From assembly GCF_002216795.1 (NCBI RefSeq), contig NZ_CP022316.1:62001-126000 (forward strand): 64,000 nt of DNA. Reading direction: 5' to 3'. How positions within the stretch are numbered: position 1 is the first letter of the stretch; every line of letters starts with the position of its first letter. Below are positions 41,804 through 51,612 of this stretch, piece after piece. The DNA is from Brachybacterium avium (lineage in GTDB: Bacteria; Actinomycetota; Actinomycetes; Actinomycetales; Dermabacteraceae). Below the pieces are notes generated by a model. The model did not search any database and was not told the DNA's origin. It saw only the letters and a list, made by a program, of their open reading frames with translations. A program made the position numbers and the translations under genes.

Positions 41804-42993
41804 GAGCTCTGGGCGATCACCGTGCGGTAGACCTCCAGGGTGCGCTCGGCGATCGAGGTCCAGGAGAAGTGCTCGGCCGCGCGGCGGCGCGAGGCCTCGC
41901 CCATCTCCTTCGCCCTCGCCGGGTCGGAGACCATCCGCACCAGCGCATCGCGCGTGTCCGCGATGAACTTCTCGGGATCCACGGGGATGCCGGTGCCGTC
42001 GGTGAGCTGCTCGAGCTGGACCAGGTAGCCGGTCTCCCCGTCGACGACCACCTCGGGGATGCCGCCGGTGGCGGAGGCGACGACGGGGGTGCCGCAGGCC
42101 ATGGCCTCGAGGTTCACGATCCCCAGCGGCTCGTAGATGCTCGGGCACGCGAAGGCGGTGGCGTGGGTGAGGATCTGGGTGAGCTCGTGGCGGGGCAGCA
42201 TCTCGGTGATCAGATGCACGTTGCCCCGGTTCTTCGAGAGCTCTTCCACCAGCGTGTTCACCTCCTGTGCGATCTCCGGGGTGTCCGGGGCCCCGGCGCA
42301 CAGCACCACCTGGTACTCGGCGGGCAGCTCGCGCACTGCTCGCAGGAAGTACGGCAGCCCCTTCTGCCGGGTGATGCGGCCGACGAACACGATCGTGGGC
42401 GCCTCGGGATCGATGCCCCGGGAGGTCAGCGCCGAGGTCTCCGGATTCGGTGACCACTGCTCGATGTCGATGCCGTTGTGGACCACGTGGACCTTGTCCG
42501 GGTCGACCGACGGGTAGGCCCGCAGGATGTCCTCGCGCATCCCGGCGGAGACCGCGATGACACCCGCGGCGCCCTCGTAGGCGGTGCGCTCGGCGAAGGA
42601 GCTGACGGCGTAGCCGCCGCCGAGCTGCTCGGCCTTCCACGGCCGCAGCGGCTCGAGGGAGTGGGCGGAGAGCACATGCGGCACACCGTGCAGCAGCGAG
42701 CCCAGGTGGCCGGCGAAGTTCGCGTACCAGGTGTGGGAGTGCAACAGGTCCGCGCCGGCGCAGTCCGCGGCGATCAGCAGATCCGTGCCCAGGGTGGACA
42801 GCGCCGCATTGGCACCCTCGAGCTCGACGGGCGTGGTGTACGAGGAGGTGCCCTCCTCCTCGCGCTCGGCACCGAAGGCGCGCACCCGCACGTCGATGTG
42901 CCCTCGCAGCACCTTCGTCAGCTCGGCCACGTGCACTCCGGCGCCGCCGTAGACCTCGGGCGGGTACTCCTTGGTGAGCAGATCGACACGCAT
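41800..42993 (-). CDS. glgA: Glycogen synthase, actinobacterial GT4 type
   Basis: A 397-residue glycosyltransferase starting MRVDLLTKEYPPEVYGGAGVHVAEL, the opening of the corynebacterial/mycobacterial GlgA/GlgM type. GT4 donor-site motifs include FVGRITRQKG and PSIYEPLGIVNLEAMACGTPVVAS. Short length (about 400) separates it from the 480-residue ADP-glucose synthase of proteobacteria. In mycobacteria this enzyme (GlgM) makes maltose-1-phosphate. It is divergent from glgC, which supplies ADP-glucose. Confidence 0.92.
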   Translation of the reverse strand: MRVDLLTKEYPPEVYGGAGVHVAELTKVLRGHIDVRVRAFGAEREEEGTSSYTTPVELEGANAALSTLGTDLLIAADCAGADLLHSHTWYANFAGHLGSLLHGVPHVLSAHSLEPLRPWKAEQLGGGYAVSSFAERTAYEGAAGVIAVSAGMREDILRAYPSVDPDKVHVVHNGIDIEQWSPNPETSALTSRGIDPEAPTIVFVGRITRQKGLPYFLRAVRELPAEYQVVLCAGAPDTPEIAQEVNTLVEELSKNRGNVHLITEMLPRHELTQILTHATAFACPSIYEPLGIVNLEAMACGTPVVASATGGIPEVVVDGETGYLVQLEQLTDGTGIPVDPEKFIADTRDALVRMVSDPARAKEMGEASRRRAAEHFSWTSIAERTLEVYRTVIAQSS

Positions 42994-43107
42994 GTCCGGC
43001 TCCTCCTCCTTCTGCGGGGGCTGTTCGGCCAGCGTCCCAGATCGAGCTGTCGTCCGAATGGGACGGACGGCGCGTGACGAGTGCCACGTCTGGACTATCC
43101 TCCCATT

Positions 43108-44349
43108 ATGTCGTCCAAAAAGGTTCTCGCCATCGTCCTCGCCGGCGGTGAGGGGAAGCGGCTGATGCCGCTGACCCTCGATCGGGCCAAGCCCGCAGTA
43201 CCGTTCGGCGGCATCTACCGCCTCATCGATTTCGCCCTGTCCAACATCGTCAACTCCGGCTACCTCCGCGTGGTCGTCCTGACCCAGTACAAGTCGCATT
43301 CTCTGGACAAGCACGTGGCCCAGACCTGGCGCATGAGCTCGCTGCTGGGCAACTATGTCGCCCCGGTCCCGGCGCAGCAGCGCATGGGCAAGCACTGGTT
43401 CCGCGGCAGTGCCGACGCGATCGCCCAGTCCCTGAACCTGATCTACGACGAGAAGCCCGAGTACGTCATGGTGGTCGGTGCGGACAACATCTACCGCATG
43501 GACTTCTCTCAGATGCTGGATGCACACATCGAGTCCGGGAAGTCCTGCACCGTCGCCGCGATCCGGCAACCGATCGAGATGTCGGACCAGTTCGGCGTGA
43601 TCGAGACCGATCCGGCGGACCCCACCACGATCAAGGCCTTCGTGGAGAAGCCGAGCGAGACCGAGGGGCTGGCCGACGATCCCGGCTCGATCCTCGCCTC
43701 CATGGGCAACTACATCTTCACCGCGGATGCACTGGTCGAGGCCGTGACCCGGGACGCGCAGGACGACTCCTCCAAGCACGACATGGGCGGGGACATCGTC
43801 CCCTCCTTCGTCGCGGAGGGTGACGCCGCGGTCTACGACTTCATCCACAACGACGTGCCCGGCTCCACCGACCGCGACCGGGACTACTGGCGCGATGTCG
43901 GCACCCTCGACGCGTTCTACGACGCCCACATGGATCTGATCTCGATCCATCCCGTGTTCAATCTGTACAACCACGAGTGGCCCACCTTCACCGGGCACCG
44001 CAACGCCCCGCCGGCGAAGTTCGTGCACGCGGGTCCGGGCCGCGTCGGCTCCGCGGTCGATTCGGTGATCTCCCCCGGGGTGGTGGTCTCCGGCGCTCAG
44101 GTCTCCAGCTCCGTGCTCTCCCCGGGCGTGCGCATCAACTCATGGTCGAACGTGTCGGACTCGGTGCTGATGGACGACGTGATCGTCGGGCGTCACTGCC
44201 AGATCCATCGGGCGATCATCGACAAGGGCGTAGTGGTGCCGCCGCGCACCCAGATCGGCCTGGATGCGGAGAAGGACCTCGCCCGTGGCTGGGTGGTCAC
44301 CGAATCCGGCATCACCGTGCTCGGCAAGGGCACGGTCATCACCCCGTGA
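43108..44349 (+). CDS. glgC: Glucose-1-phosphate adenylyltransferase
   Basis: A 413-residue enzyme making ADP-glucose from ATP and glucose-1-phosphate. N-terminal nucleotidyltransferase [25 protein letters not shown], the middle [10 protein letters not shown]...FVEKPSE with the substrate Lys, and a C-terminal left-handed beta helix with hexapeptide-like repeats. ATG 43108. TATCCT about 10 bases upstream may be a -10. serB is fused to it by a GTGA overlap. Confidence 0.95.
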   Translation: MSSKKVLAIVLAGGEGKRLMPLTLDRAKPAVPFGGIYRLIDFALSNIVNSGYLRVVVLTQYKSHSLDKHVAQTWRMSSLLGNYVAPVPAQQRMGKHWFRGSADAIAQSLNLIYDEKPEYVMVVGADNIYRMDFSQMLDAHIESGKSCTVAAIRQPIEMSDQFGVIETDPADPTTIKAFVEKPSETEGLADDPGSILASMGNYIFTADALVEAVTRDAQDDSSKHDMGGDIVPSFVAEGDAAVYDFIHNDVPGSTDRDRDYWRDVGTLDAFYDAHMDLISIHPVFNLYNHEWPTFTGHRNAPPAKFVHAGPGRVGSAVDSVISPGVVVSGAQVSSSVLSPGVRINSWSNVSDSVLMDDVIVGRHCQIHRAIIDKGVVVPPRTQIGLDAEKDLARGWVVTESGITVLGKGTVITP

Positions 44350-45011
44350 CAGTGCACCATTCCGGCTCGGTGACCGGGCTGCTGGTCTCCGACGTGGACT
44401 CCACCTTCCTCACCCAGGAGGTGATCGAGCTGGTCGCCGAGCATGCCGGGGTGCGTGATCAGGTCGAGGAGATCACCACCGCGGCAATGCGCGGGGAGCT
44501 CGACTTCGCCCAGTCGCTGCGCGCCCGGGTGGCGCTGCTGGAGGGCTTGGACGAGTCCGTGCTGGCCGAGGTGCGGGCGGTGCTCGTGCCGACACCGGGC
44601 GCGCTCGAGCTGGTGCGTCGCGCGAAGTCTGCCGGCTGGGTGACCGCCCTGGTCTCCGGCGGGTTCCATGAGGTGATCGACGAGCTCGCCGCCCGCTCGG
44701 GGATCGACCACGTGCGCGCCAACCGCTTCCAGATCGCCGAGGGCCGCTTCACCGGCAAGGTGGAGGGGCCGATCATCGACGGTGCCGCGAAGCGTCGCAC
44801 CCTCGAGGAGCTCGCCCGGCGCTACGAGATCCCACCCGCGAAGATCGTCGCGATGGGCGACGGGGCCAACGATCGCGAGATGCTGCTCGCCGCCGGGACC
44901 GGGATCGCCTTCCGGGCCAAGCCCGCACTGCGGGAGATCGCCGATGCGGTGCTCGAGGGGCCGTCGCTGCTGGAGGCCTGGCCGCACCTGGAGGTGGCAG
45001 GTCGGCGCTGA
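44346..45011 (+). CDS. serB: Phosphoserine phosphatase
   Basis: A 221-residue HAD phosphatase: motif I DVDST, motif II VSGGF, motif III Lys around DGAAKRR, motif [12 protein letters not shown]. No ACT domain, so a short SerB. It performs the last step of serine synthesis. Start GTG 44346 overlaps the glgC stop, an unusual coupling of glycogen and serine genes that is found in some actinobacteria. Its 3' end faces the SixA gene. Confidence 0.92.
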   Translation: MTVHHSGSVTGLLVSDVDSTFLTQEVIELVAEHAGVRDQVEEITTAAMRGELDFAQSLRARVALLEGLDESVLAEVRAVLVPTPGALELVRRAKSAGWVTALVSGGFHEVIDELAARSGIDHVRANRFQIAEGRFTGKVEGPIIDGAAKRRTLEELARRYEIPPAKIVAMGDGANDREMLLAAGTGIAFRAKPALREIADAVLEGPSLLEAWPHLEVAGRR

Positions 45012-45033
45012 GTCGTCCTGACGCTGTGCGCGC

Positions 45034-45561
45034 TCAGGGGCGGACGATCGTGTGCAGCGTCAGCGACGCCTCGGCGAGGCTGCCCCACCCCTGCAGCGGC
45101 CCCGAGAGCACCGCGGTCGCACCGGTGGGCATCCCGATCCTGGCCTGCGCGGCCGCACCCGCCTCGGAGTCCTCCGTCGCCAGCAGGGAGGTGAGGGTGG
45201 AGATCGTCGGCTCATGGCCGACCACCATCACCACCGGGTGGCGGGCATCCACGCCGTGCACCAGCGCCAGCACGTCGGCCGCTCCGCCGGAATAGATCTC
45301 CTCATGGAAGGAGACCTCGCCGTCGAATCCCGGCATCGCCGCGGCGACAGCCTCCCAGGTCTGAGTGGTGCGCACGGCGTCGGAGACCAGCACCCGGGAG
45401 ACCTGCACGTTCTGGGCGTCGAGGTACTCCCCCACCAGCTGGGCCTGCGTCACCCCTCGATCGGCCAATGCGCGTTCGTGGTCCGGTCGGCCGGACCCGC
45501 TCTCCGCCTTGCCATGACGCATCAGGAGCAGCAGGCGACTGTCGGGGTCGGAAGAAGACAT
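45034..45561 (-). CDS. SixA-type phosphohistidine phosphatase (histidine phosphatase family)
   Basis: A 175-residue histidine phosphatase: RHGKAE near residue 15 with the phospho-accepting His, VSDAVRTTQTW, and VVGHEPTISTL with the second His. Length and RHGKAE sequence match SixA-like proteins. The target is unknown. Followed upstream by fabG (46 bp), same strand. Confidence 0.85.
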   Translation of the reverse strand: MSSSDPDSRLLLLMRHGKAESGSGRPDHERALADRGVTQAQLVGEYLDAQNVQVSRVLVSDAVRTTQTWEAVAAAMPGFDGEVSFHEEIYSGGAADVLALVHGVDARHPVVMVVGHEPTISTLTSLLATEDSEAGAAAQARIGMPTGATAVLSGPLQGWGSLAEASLTLHTIVRP

Positions 45562-45606
45562 CGGGGTGGATTCACGCCTTACGTCGAGGAGGGTGCGAGG
45601 ACTGGG

Positions 45607-46332
45607 TCAGTGTCCCATGCCCAGTCCGCCGTCGACCGGGATCACGGCGCCTGAGATGTAGGCCGCGTCGTCGCTCGCGAGGAAGCTGACCGCCTTCGCG
45701 ACCTCGGCCGGATCGGCGAAGCGGCCGGCCGGGATCGCCTTGCGATAGGTGGCCTGCAGATCCTCGGGCAGGGCCTGGGTCATCTCGGTGTCGATATAGC
45801 CGGGCGCGACCACGTTCGCCGTGATGCCGCGCGAGCCCAGCTCACGGGTGAGCGCGCGGGCGATGCCGATCAGCCCCGACTTGGAGGCGGCGTAGTTGAC
45901 CTGCCCGGGCGAGCCGTACAGCCCGACCACAGAGCTGATGAGGACGATCCGGCCCTTCTTCTTGCGCATCATCGACTTGATGACCCGCTTCACGGTGCGG
46001 AAGGCGCCGGTGAGGTTGGTGTCGAGCACCTTCTCGAAGGAGTCGTCGCTCATCCGCAGCAGCAGCTGGTCATCGGTGATCCCGGCATTGGCGACCAGCA
46101 CCTCGATCGGGCCGTGCGCCTCCTCGACCGCCTTGAGCGCCGTGTCCAGGCTGTCGCCGTCGGTGACGTCCGCGGCCACGGTGAGCGCACCCTCCGGACC
46201 GCCCTGGCCGGACCTGCTGGTGACAGCCACCCTGTCCCCGCGGCGGAGGAACTCCTCGGCGATCGAACGGCCGATCCCCCGGTTCCCTCCGGTGATCAGG
46301 ACACTGCGCGGCTCGGTGATGGCGTCGGTCAT
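45607..46332 (-). CDS. fabG: 3-oxoacyl-[ACP] reductase-like short-chain dehydrogenase
   Basis: A 241-residue SDR: cofactor motif TGGNRGIGRSIAEE, NAGITDD, catalytic Ser in LISSVVGLYG, Tyr-x-x-x-Lys in NYAASKSGL, and the FabG ending DDAAYISGAVIPVDGGLGMGH. It reduces 3-oxoacyl-ACP in type II fatty acid synthesis. Similar to mycobacterial FabG1; inhA is not next to it here. The 46517 membrane-protein operon is divergent. Confidence 0.88.
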   Translation of the reverse strand: MTDAITEPRSVLITGGNRGIGRSIAEEFLRRGDRVAVTSRSGQGGPEGALTVAADVTDGDSLDTALKAVEEAHGPIEVLVANAGITDDQLLLRMSDDSFEKVLDTNLTGAFRTVKRVIKSMMRKKKGRIVLISSVVGLYGSPGQVNYAASKSGLIGIARALTRELGSRGITANVVAPGYIDTEMTQALPEDLQATYRKAIPAGRFADPAEVAKAVSFLASDDAAYISGAVIPVDGGLGMGH

Positions 46333-46516
46333 GCGAACTCCTGGGTGAGTGATCTGGGTATGGGATCCGTGGTGCCGTGGTCGGCGCCGACGGACGGGGT
46401 CGGAGCGCGAGGGCAGATGCCTCGACGCATCCCTGTGCTCTACGATACGGGGCGAGAGAGTGTCGGGATCCGAGGGGGAGCCCGTCCACCCACATTGCTC
46501 CGGAAGGTGCTACCCG

Positions 46517-48211
46517 ATGGCTTACCGCTTCAACCCTCCGCCGAACTGGCCGATCGAGGATGCCAGCTGGAGCCCGCCTCCCGGCTGGCAGCCCGATCCC
46601 GCCTGGGGGCCGGCCCCTGAGGGTTGGAACTTCTGGATCGCACAGGAGCAGCCGCCCGCCGCCCCGCCACAGCCCGAGGGCCAGGCCCCGGCCGACGCTC
46701 AGGCCCAGGCCGACGCCGAAGATGACGCCACCCGGGTGGTCTCCACCGGTGAGCAGGGGATGGACGAGCCCCGCGCCACCGAGCAGCCTGCGACTGCGCA
46801 GGACGGCACGGTGCAGGAATCGACGCCGGCAGCGGAACCCGTCGCCCAGTACGGAGCGATGAACCCCTACGGCGCCGCACCGTCGCAGGCCGAGGCAGCG
46901 GCCGCCGAGGACGTCCACGGCCGCCATGCCGTCGGCCCGGAGGACGATGCCACCCACGTCGCCGACTCGTCGCAGCGCACTGCAGCTGCCGAAGCACCGG
47001 ACCAGCAGGCTGCCCCGCTCGCGCCCGCGGCCGATGCGCCGCAGGGATCGACAGACGATGCGGACGCGCAGAGCGGCGGAGCCTCGCAGACCGCCGAGTA
47101 TCAGGGACCGGATCTCGAGGCCGATCTCGCCCAGCAGACCCCCTACGAATCCACCGGGCCGGTGTCCGATCAGGGCCATGACGCTCACACGCCGCAGGAC
47201 GGGCAGCCCGACGAGGCCTCCGGCGCCGGCTACGGGACCGCCGCAGCGGCCGGTGGGATCGCCGCCGGAGGCGCGGCGGCAGGCGCTGCTGCTGCGGGCT
47301 ACGGCCAGGCATCGCCCGCTCCCGGCTATGGCCAGGGCTCCCCCGCACCCGGCTATGGCCAGGGCTCCGCACCCGACTACCCCGGGCAGGGCTCGGCCTC
47401 GGACTATCCCGCCCAGGGCTACGGCCAGGGCTCCCCTGTACCGGGCTACGGCCAGGGCTCCCCCGGTGTCGATGACGGCGCAGCCTGGACGGCGTCGACC
47501 GGCGCGGGAGAGCCGCCGCGGAAGAGCTTCCTCAAGCGCTTCTGGTGGCTGGGCTGCCTGTTCATCCTGCTGCTCGTGCTGATCCTGCTCATCGGCGGCG
47601 GCATCTGGCTGTTCAGCCGAGACAGCGGCAACGAGGCCGGCGGCGGTGGCGGGGCGACCACCAGCCAGGAGGAGACCACCGACGGGAACGAGTCCGCATC
47701 GGAGGAGCCGTCCGAGGATCCGTCCGAGGAGGCGACCACCGAGGAGGAGGAGGAGGACGCCACTCCGGAGGCCGTCACACCGACCGATCTCGTCACCATC
47801 GATCCCTCGGCCGAACCGGTCGACTTCGTCGGCACCGACGGCACCGGCACCATGGCCGTGCACATGACCTACGCAAAGGCGGAAGATCTCGAGAGCTCCT
47901 GGGGCGGCACCGTCGAGGAGAGCGAGTACGGCGGGTACCTCGTGGTCACCGCCAAGCTCACGGTCACCGAGGGCGAGGTCAGCCTCAACCCCTTCCAGTT
48001 CTCGGTCAAGACCCCCTACGGCGGCGCCGTGGACCCCTCCTCCGAGAGCTACAGCCTGGTCGGTTCCGGGATCGGCGGAAACGCACCCAGCGAGTTCGAA
48101 GCCGGGGACGAGTACACCGTCCAGATGCTCTTCGAGGTGGCGCGTGCCGGCGGGAACACCCTGAACTTCAACACCTACACCGACAACTACACCTGGGACG
48201 TCCCTGAGTGA
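46517..48211 (+). CDS. Proline/glutamine-rich membrane protein with C-terminal DUF4352-like domain
   Basis: A 564-residue protein. N-terminus YRFNPPPNWPIEDASWSPPPGWQPDP...WNFW, a recurrent tryptophan motif also found in the next gene; then about 300 low-complexity residues with a GYGQGSP(A)PGYGQGS repeat block (residues 257-318); one membrane segment (about 343-365, FWWLGCLFILLLVLIL); an acidic Glu/Thr linker; and a C-terminal beta-rich extracellular domain (about 430-564) resembling DUF4352/immunoglobulin-like folds. Start ATG 46517. First gene of an operon reaching RbpA or nearly so. Function unknown; a cell-envelope role is inferred. Confidence 0.75.
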   Translation: MAYRFNPPPNWPIEDASWSPPPGWQPDPAWGPAPEGWNFWIAQEQPPAAPPQPEGQAPADAQAQADAEDDATRVVSTGEQGMDEPRATEQPATAQDGTVQESTPAAEPVAQYGAMNPYGAAPSQAEAAAAEDVHGRHAVGPEDDATHVADSSQRTAAAEAPDQQAAPLAPAADAPQGSTDDADAQSGGASQTAEYQGPDLEADLAQQTPYESTGPVSDQGHDAHTPQDGQPDEASGAGYGTAAAAGGIAAGGAAAGAAAAGYGQASPAPGYGQGSPAPGYGQGSAPDYPGQGSASDYPAQGYGQGSPVPGYGQGSPGVDDGAAWTASTGAGEPPRKSFLKRFWWLGCLFILLLVLILLIGGGIWLFSRDSGNEAGGGGGATTSQEETTDGNESASEEPSEDPSEEATTEEEEEDATPEAVTPTDLVTIDPSAEPVDFVGTDGTGTMAVHMTYAKAEDLESSWGGTVEESEYGGYLVVTAKLTVTEGEVSLNPFQFSVKTPYGGAVDPSSESYSLVGSGIGGNAPSEFEAGDEYTVQMLFEVARAGGNTLNFNTYTDNYTWDVPE

Positions 48212-48720
48212 CCCAGGGCCAACGCTTCAACCCGCCACCGAACTGGCCGGAGCCGCCGCATGACGGGTGGATCCCGCCGGCGGACTTCAGCCCCGGGCAC
48301 TCCTGGGGCCCGGTCCCGGCCGGGTGGAGGCTCTGGGCAACGGCGGCGGGCGACGGCGAAGCACCGCTGCAGTCCTCGGAAGATGTGCCTGCCAGCGGAG
48401 CCCGCCCGCGCCGCCGGGTCGACCAATACCCCGTGGCCGTCCTCAATCCCGGCATGTGGGCCGATAACCACCTCGAGAGCGAGGACTACGGATTCCCGCC
48501 CGCCACGCCCCGCAGGGACCGGCCCCGGCTGCGCCTCGGCGTGACCATCACGGTGACAGCACTGGGCTTCCTGCTCGCCGCAGCCACCGCGATCATGTTC
48601 GTGATGATCGTGGACTTCGGGACCGAGGACCTCACCAGGGTGCTCGGCGGAGCTGCGGGGCACCTGCACGCCGCGACCGGCGCTCCCGGGACCGGGACGA
48701 TCTCACCGGTTCACGGATGA
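48208..48720 (+). CDS. Small membrane protein sharing the RFNPPPNWP motif
   Basis: A 170-residue protein, coupled to the previous gene (GTG 48208 in GTGA) and to SURF1 (ATGA). N-terminus RFNPPPNWPEPPHDGWIPP...GWRLW repeats the tryptophan motif of gene 46517, suggesting a shared binding partner or duplication. One or two membrane segments near residues 112-135. No known family. Confidence 0.72.
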   Translation: MTQGQRFNPPPNWPEPPHDGWIPPADFSPGHSWGPVPAGWRLWATAAGDGEAPLQSSEDVPASGARPRRRVDQYPVAVLNPGMWADNHLESEDYGFPPATPRRDRPRLRLGVTITVTALGFLLAAATAIMFVMIVDFGTEDLTRVLGGAAGHLHAATGAPGTGTISPVHG

Positions 48721-49670
48721 GGACGACCTCCTCCCGACGAGAGATCCTGCTGAGCCGTGAGACCCTGCTGGGTCTGGTCGGCGTGCTGGTGCTCGCGGCG
48801 GTCTGCGTGATGCTGGGCCTGTGGCAGTTCGGCCGCTACGAGGGCCGCGTGGAGCAGGCCGCGGTGATCAGGGCCAACTACGAAGCCGCCCCTGTGAGCC
48901 TCGGCCAGGCGCTGCCCGATCTCACCGCGGCGCTGCCCGTGGCGGACGAATGGACCCCGGTCACCCTGCACGGCAGCTACTGCGCCACCGAGGACTACGT
49001 CCTGTACGTGCGCAACCGACAGCTCTCGGGCCGGGTGGGGTTCTGGCAGCTGGCTCCCTTCCGCACCGACGACGGGGAGACCCTCCTGGTGGTGCGCGGC
49101 TGGGTGCCCTCGGACAGCGGCTCCTCGCAGCCGGAGGATCCGGCCCCGGTGCCCGACGGCGAGATCACCGTCACCGTGCGCCTGCGCCCCGCGGAGGAGG
49201 TGCTGGATCGTGAGCCGCCACCGGGGCAGACCCACTCCGTCAATCCCCGACAGTCCGCAGGGCTGATGGGTCTGGACACCACCGATCTGGTCACCGGCGC
49301 GTACGGGGAACTGGCCACCGAGGAGCCTGCCGCCGACAGACCCGTCGCGCTGCCGTATCCCGACACCTCTCTGGGCCCGCACCTGTCCTATGCGTTCCAG
49401 TGGTGGCTCTTCGCGCTGTTCTTCCCCGCCGCCCTGGTCTACACCACCCGCCGGAAGCTCCGGGACGCCGCTGCCGAGGAGCAGCACGAACAGGCCGAGG
49501 CCACCGCGCAGGACGGCGCCGTCGAATCCGACCCCGATCACCAGGCCGGCACCACCGCCCGGACCATCGGCCGCACCACCGATCACCGCCCCCGACGCAC
49601 GGTCCATGCGCGCCGCCGGGGCCAGGACGAGGAGGAAGAAGATGCTCTCATCGACCAGCAGCGGCCCTGA
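48717..49670 (+). CDS. SURF1 family cytochrome oxidase assembly protein
   Basis: A 317-residue protein with N- and C-terminal membrane segments (about residues 16-35 and 223-243) and the SURF1 core between (LGLWQFGRYEGRVEQ, YVRNRQLSGRVGFWQLAPF, VVRGWVPSDS, LSYAFQWWLFALFF). SURF1 helps insert heme a in aa3 oxidase. A long charged cytoplasmic tail follows the second helix. Overlaps the GDPD gene by 29 bp. Confidence 0.88.
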   Translation: MRTTSSRREILLSRETLLGLVGVLVLAAVCVMLGLWQFGRYEGRVEQAAVIRANYEAAPVSLGQALPDLTAALPVADEWTPVTLHGSYCATEDYVLYVRNRQLSGRVGFWQLAPFRTDDGETLLVVRGWVPSDSGSSQPEDPAPVPDGEITVTVRLRPAEEVLDREPPPGQTHSVNPRQSAGLMGLDTTDLVTGAYGELATEEPAADRPVALPYPDTSLGPHLSYAFQWWLFALFFPAALVYTTRRKLRDAAAEEQHEQAEATAQDGAVESDPDHQAGTTARTIGRTTDHRPRRTVHARRRGQDEEEEDALIDQQRP

Positions 49671-50454
49671 ACAGGGCCGGCCGCGCCGCTCCCGGTTCCT
49701 GCCCGGCCCCCGACCCCGCCGCATCGCCCACCGGGGCCTGGCGCCCGATGGGGCCGAGAACACCCTGCGCGCTTTCGAGCACGCCCTGCGGGCCGGCGCC
49801 GACATGCTGGAGACCGACACCCGCGCCACCCGGGACGGGCTCGCGCTCGCGGTCCATGACGAGGATCTGCGGCGCGTCGCCGGGGATCCGCGCCGCATCG
49901 ACGAGCTGACCGCGCACGAGGCCGGTTCCGTGCGGCTGGCCGGTGACGAGCCGCTGGCGATGCTCGAGGACGTCCTGGGGACCTTCCGTGACGTGCCGAT
50001 CAACATCGACATCAAGTCGCCCTCGGCGATCGGACCCGCGGTCGCGGCGATCAGCCGCACCCGCAGCGCCGATCGGGTGTGCGTGGCCGGCTTCGACGGG
50101 GACGTGGTCCGCAAGACCATCGCGACACTCTATGCCGCCACCGGGGTCACCGCCGTGCGCAGCCCCTCCCGCGGCGCGATCGGCCGGTTCCTCGCCGCGC
50201 GTGCGGTCGAAGCCCCGCAGCCCGTCATCTCCCGGCTGCTCGCGCCCTTCGGTGCGCTCCAGGTTCCCCCGGCCTACCGAGGTGTGCAGATCGTCACCAC
50301 GGCCAACATCGCCGCCGCTCACCGAGCCGGCTGCGAGGTGCATGTGTGGACCGTCGATGACCCGCTGACCATGCAGGATCTGCTGGTCAAGGGCGTAGAT
50401 GGTATCATCACGAACCGTGTCGATCTGCTCTCGGAGCTGCTCGACGGCCCGTGA
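49642..50454 (+). CDS. Glycerophosphodiester phosphodiesterase
   Basis: A 270-residue GDPD TIM barrel: RIAHRGLAPDGAENTLRAFEHAL with the catalytic His and the Glu-Asn-Thr, LETDTRATRDG and LAVHDEDLRRVAG (second His), NIDIKSPSAIG and the ending VHVWTVDDPLTMQDLLVKGVDGIITNRVD. No signal peptide, so probably cytoplasmic. ATG 49642 follows GGAGGAAG. It hydrolyses glycerophosphodiesters to glycerol-3-phosphate and an alcohol. Confidence 0.9.
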   Translation: MLSSTSSGPEQGRPRRSRFLPGPRPRRIAHRGLAPDGAENTLRAFEHALRAGADMLETDTRATRDGLALAVHDEDLRRVAGDPRRIDELTAHEAGSVRLAGDEPLAMLEDVLGTFRDVPINIDIKSPSAIGPAVAAISRTRSADRVCVAGFDGDVVRKTIATLYAATGVTAVRSPSRGAIGRFLAARAVEAPQPVISRLLAPFGALQVPPAYRGVQIVTTANIAAAHRAGCEVHVWTVDDPLTMQDLLVKGVDGIITNRVDLLSELLDGP

Positions 50455-50579
50455 GCCGCGAGGGTTCGACCGGTCCCGGGAACAGAACCGGCTCCGCCGG
50501 CGTTGACAGCACTGGACCACCAGACCTCATCGGACGGCGCGCCGTCCGACCCCCATCCCCGGCAGGAAGCGAGAACCGC

Positions 50580-50930
50580 ATGAACAGCCGCAGCCTGCGA
50601 GGCACCCGACTGGGCTCCCTCTCCATGGAGACCGACGAGGGCGTCCTCGCCGCACCGCGCCAGGAGGCCGTCTACGACTGCCCCAATGGCCACACCATCG
50701 TCCTCCCCTTCTCGGTCGAGGCCGACGTCCCGGCCGTCTGGGTGTGCCGCTGCAGCGCCTCCGCGCTGCTGCGCGACCACGAGCGGCCCGAGGAGAAGCC
50801 GGGCAAGCCCGTGCGCACCCACTGGGACATGCTGCTCGAGCGTCGCAGCGAGGAGGACCTCCAGGTGCTCCTCGACCAGCGCCTGGAGCTGCTGCGCGCC
50901 GGCAAGCTCCACCAGCGCCGGAACCTCTGA
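50580..50930 (+). CDS. rbpA: RNA polymerase-binding protein RbpA
   Basis: A 116-residue protein. N-terminal tail (MNSRSLRGTRLGSLSMETDEG), beta core YDCPNGHTIVLPF...VWVCRCSASALLRD with three Cys, and the C-terminal basic linker and sigma-interaction helix (KPVRTHWDMLLERRSEEDLQVLL). RbpA stabilises open complexes with the primary sigma factor and is unique to actinobacteria. Followed by a strong terminator. Confidence 0.95.
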   Translation: MNSRSLRGTRLGSLSMETDEGVLAAPRQEAVYDCPNGHTIVLPFSVEADVPAVWVCRCSASALLRDHERPEEKPGKPVRTHWDMLLERRSEEDLQVLLDQRLELLRAGKLHQRRNL

Positions 50931-50944
50931 CCGGCCCCCTCACC

Positions 50945-50987
50945 ACAGCGCCCCCGCGTCCGCCTCATGGCGGAGCGGGGGCGCTGT
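50945..50987. terminator. Long GC-rich hairpin after rbpA
   Basis: A 13-bp stem (50945-50957 with 50975-50987) is extended by 6 bp (50959-50964 with 50969-50974) across a single bulged G, with a TCAT loop. It lies between convergent rbpA and fxsA, so it is probably a two-way terminator. Confidence 0.85.
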
Positions 50988-51003
50988 CGTCGGTGGCGTC
51001 CGA

Positions 51004-51576
51004 TCAGTCCTGGATCAGGGTGGGCGGGGTGCCGTCCTCACCACGATCGCGCGAGGTGTTCTCCAGGATGATCTCACCGTCGATCACCCCGCGGCCGGAG
51101 CGGCGGTAGAGCACGGTGCGCGCACCTGCGGAACCGCTGCCGAGCCCCATCGCCTTCACGGAGCGGCGCTGGACCGGGGTCAGCAGCAGCACGATCCCGA
51201 TGAGATCGGTGAGGATGCCGGGGAAGAAGAAGAACAGCGCGGCCAGCAGGGTGAACGCGGGGCGGGAGAGATGGTCCTGGACATCGCCGCGACCGCTCAC
51301 CGCGCGCAGCAGGGAGCGCAGTCGCACGAAGGACTGCTGGCCCGCGGCGACCAGCAGCGCGATGCCGACCACCCATCCGATCGCGACGGCCAGCACCGCC
51401 CACCACAGGCTGGTGTTGATCCCGATCAGCACGAGGATCGCGAGCTCGACCAGGCCCAGCACGACGATCAGGACAGGCACCCACGACCCCCGGCGCGAGC
51501 CGCCGCGCGGCGATGGAGCACCCGATGCGGCGGGGCGTGCGGATGGGCCCTGGCTGGAGGGCTGCTGTGCGGCCAC
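51004..51576 (-). CDS. fxsA: FxsA family membrane protein
   Basis: A 190-residue protein with a disordered N-terminus and the FxsA core of three to four membrane segments (VPVLIVVLGLVELAILVLIG, WWAVLAVAIGWVVGIALLV, FTLLAALFFFFPGILTDLIG). In E. coli overproduction of FxsA relieves T7 exclusion by F; normal function is unknown. Nearest upstream gene is ppm1, same strand. Confidence 0.88.
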   Translation of the reverse strand: MAAQQPSSQGPSARPAASGAPSPRGGSRRGSWVPVLIVVLGLVELAILVLIGINTSLWWAVLAVAIGWVVGIALLVAAGQQSFVRLRSLLRAVSGRGDVQDHLSRPAFTLLAALFFFFPGILTDLIGIVLLLTPVQRRSVKAMGLGSGSAGARTVLYRRSGRGVIDGEIILENTSRDRGEDGTPPTLIQD

Positions 51577-51612
51577 GGGGGCTCCCTTCCTGAGGCTTCC
51601 GATCTGTTCAGA

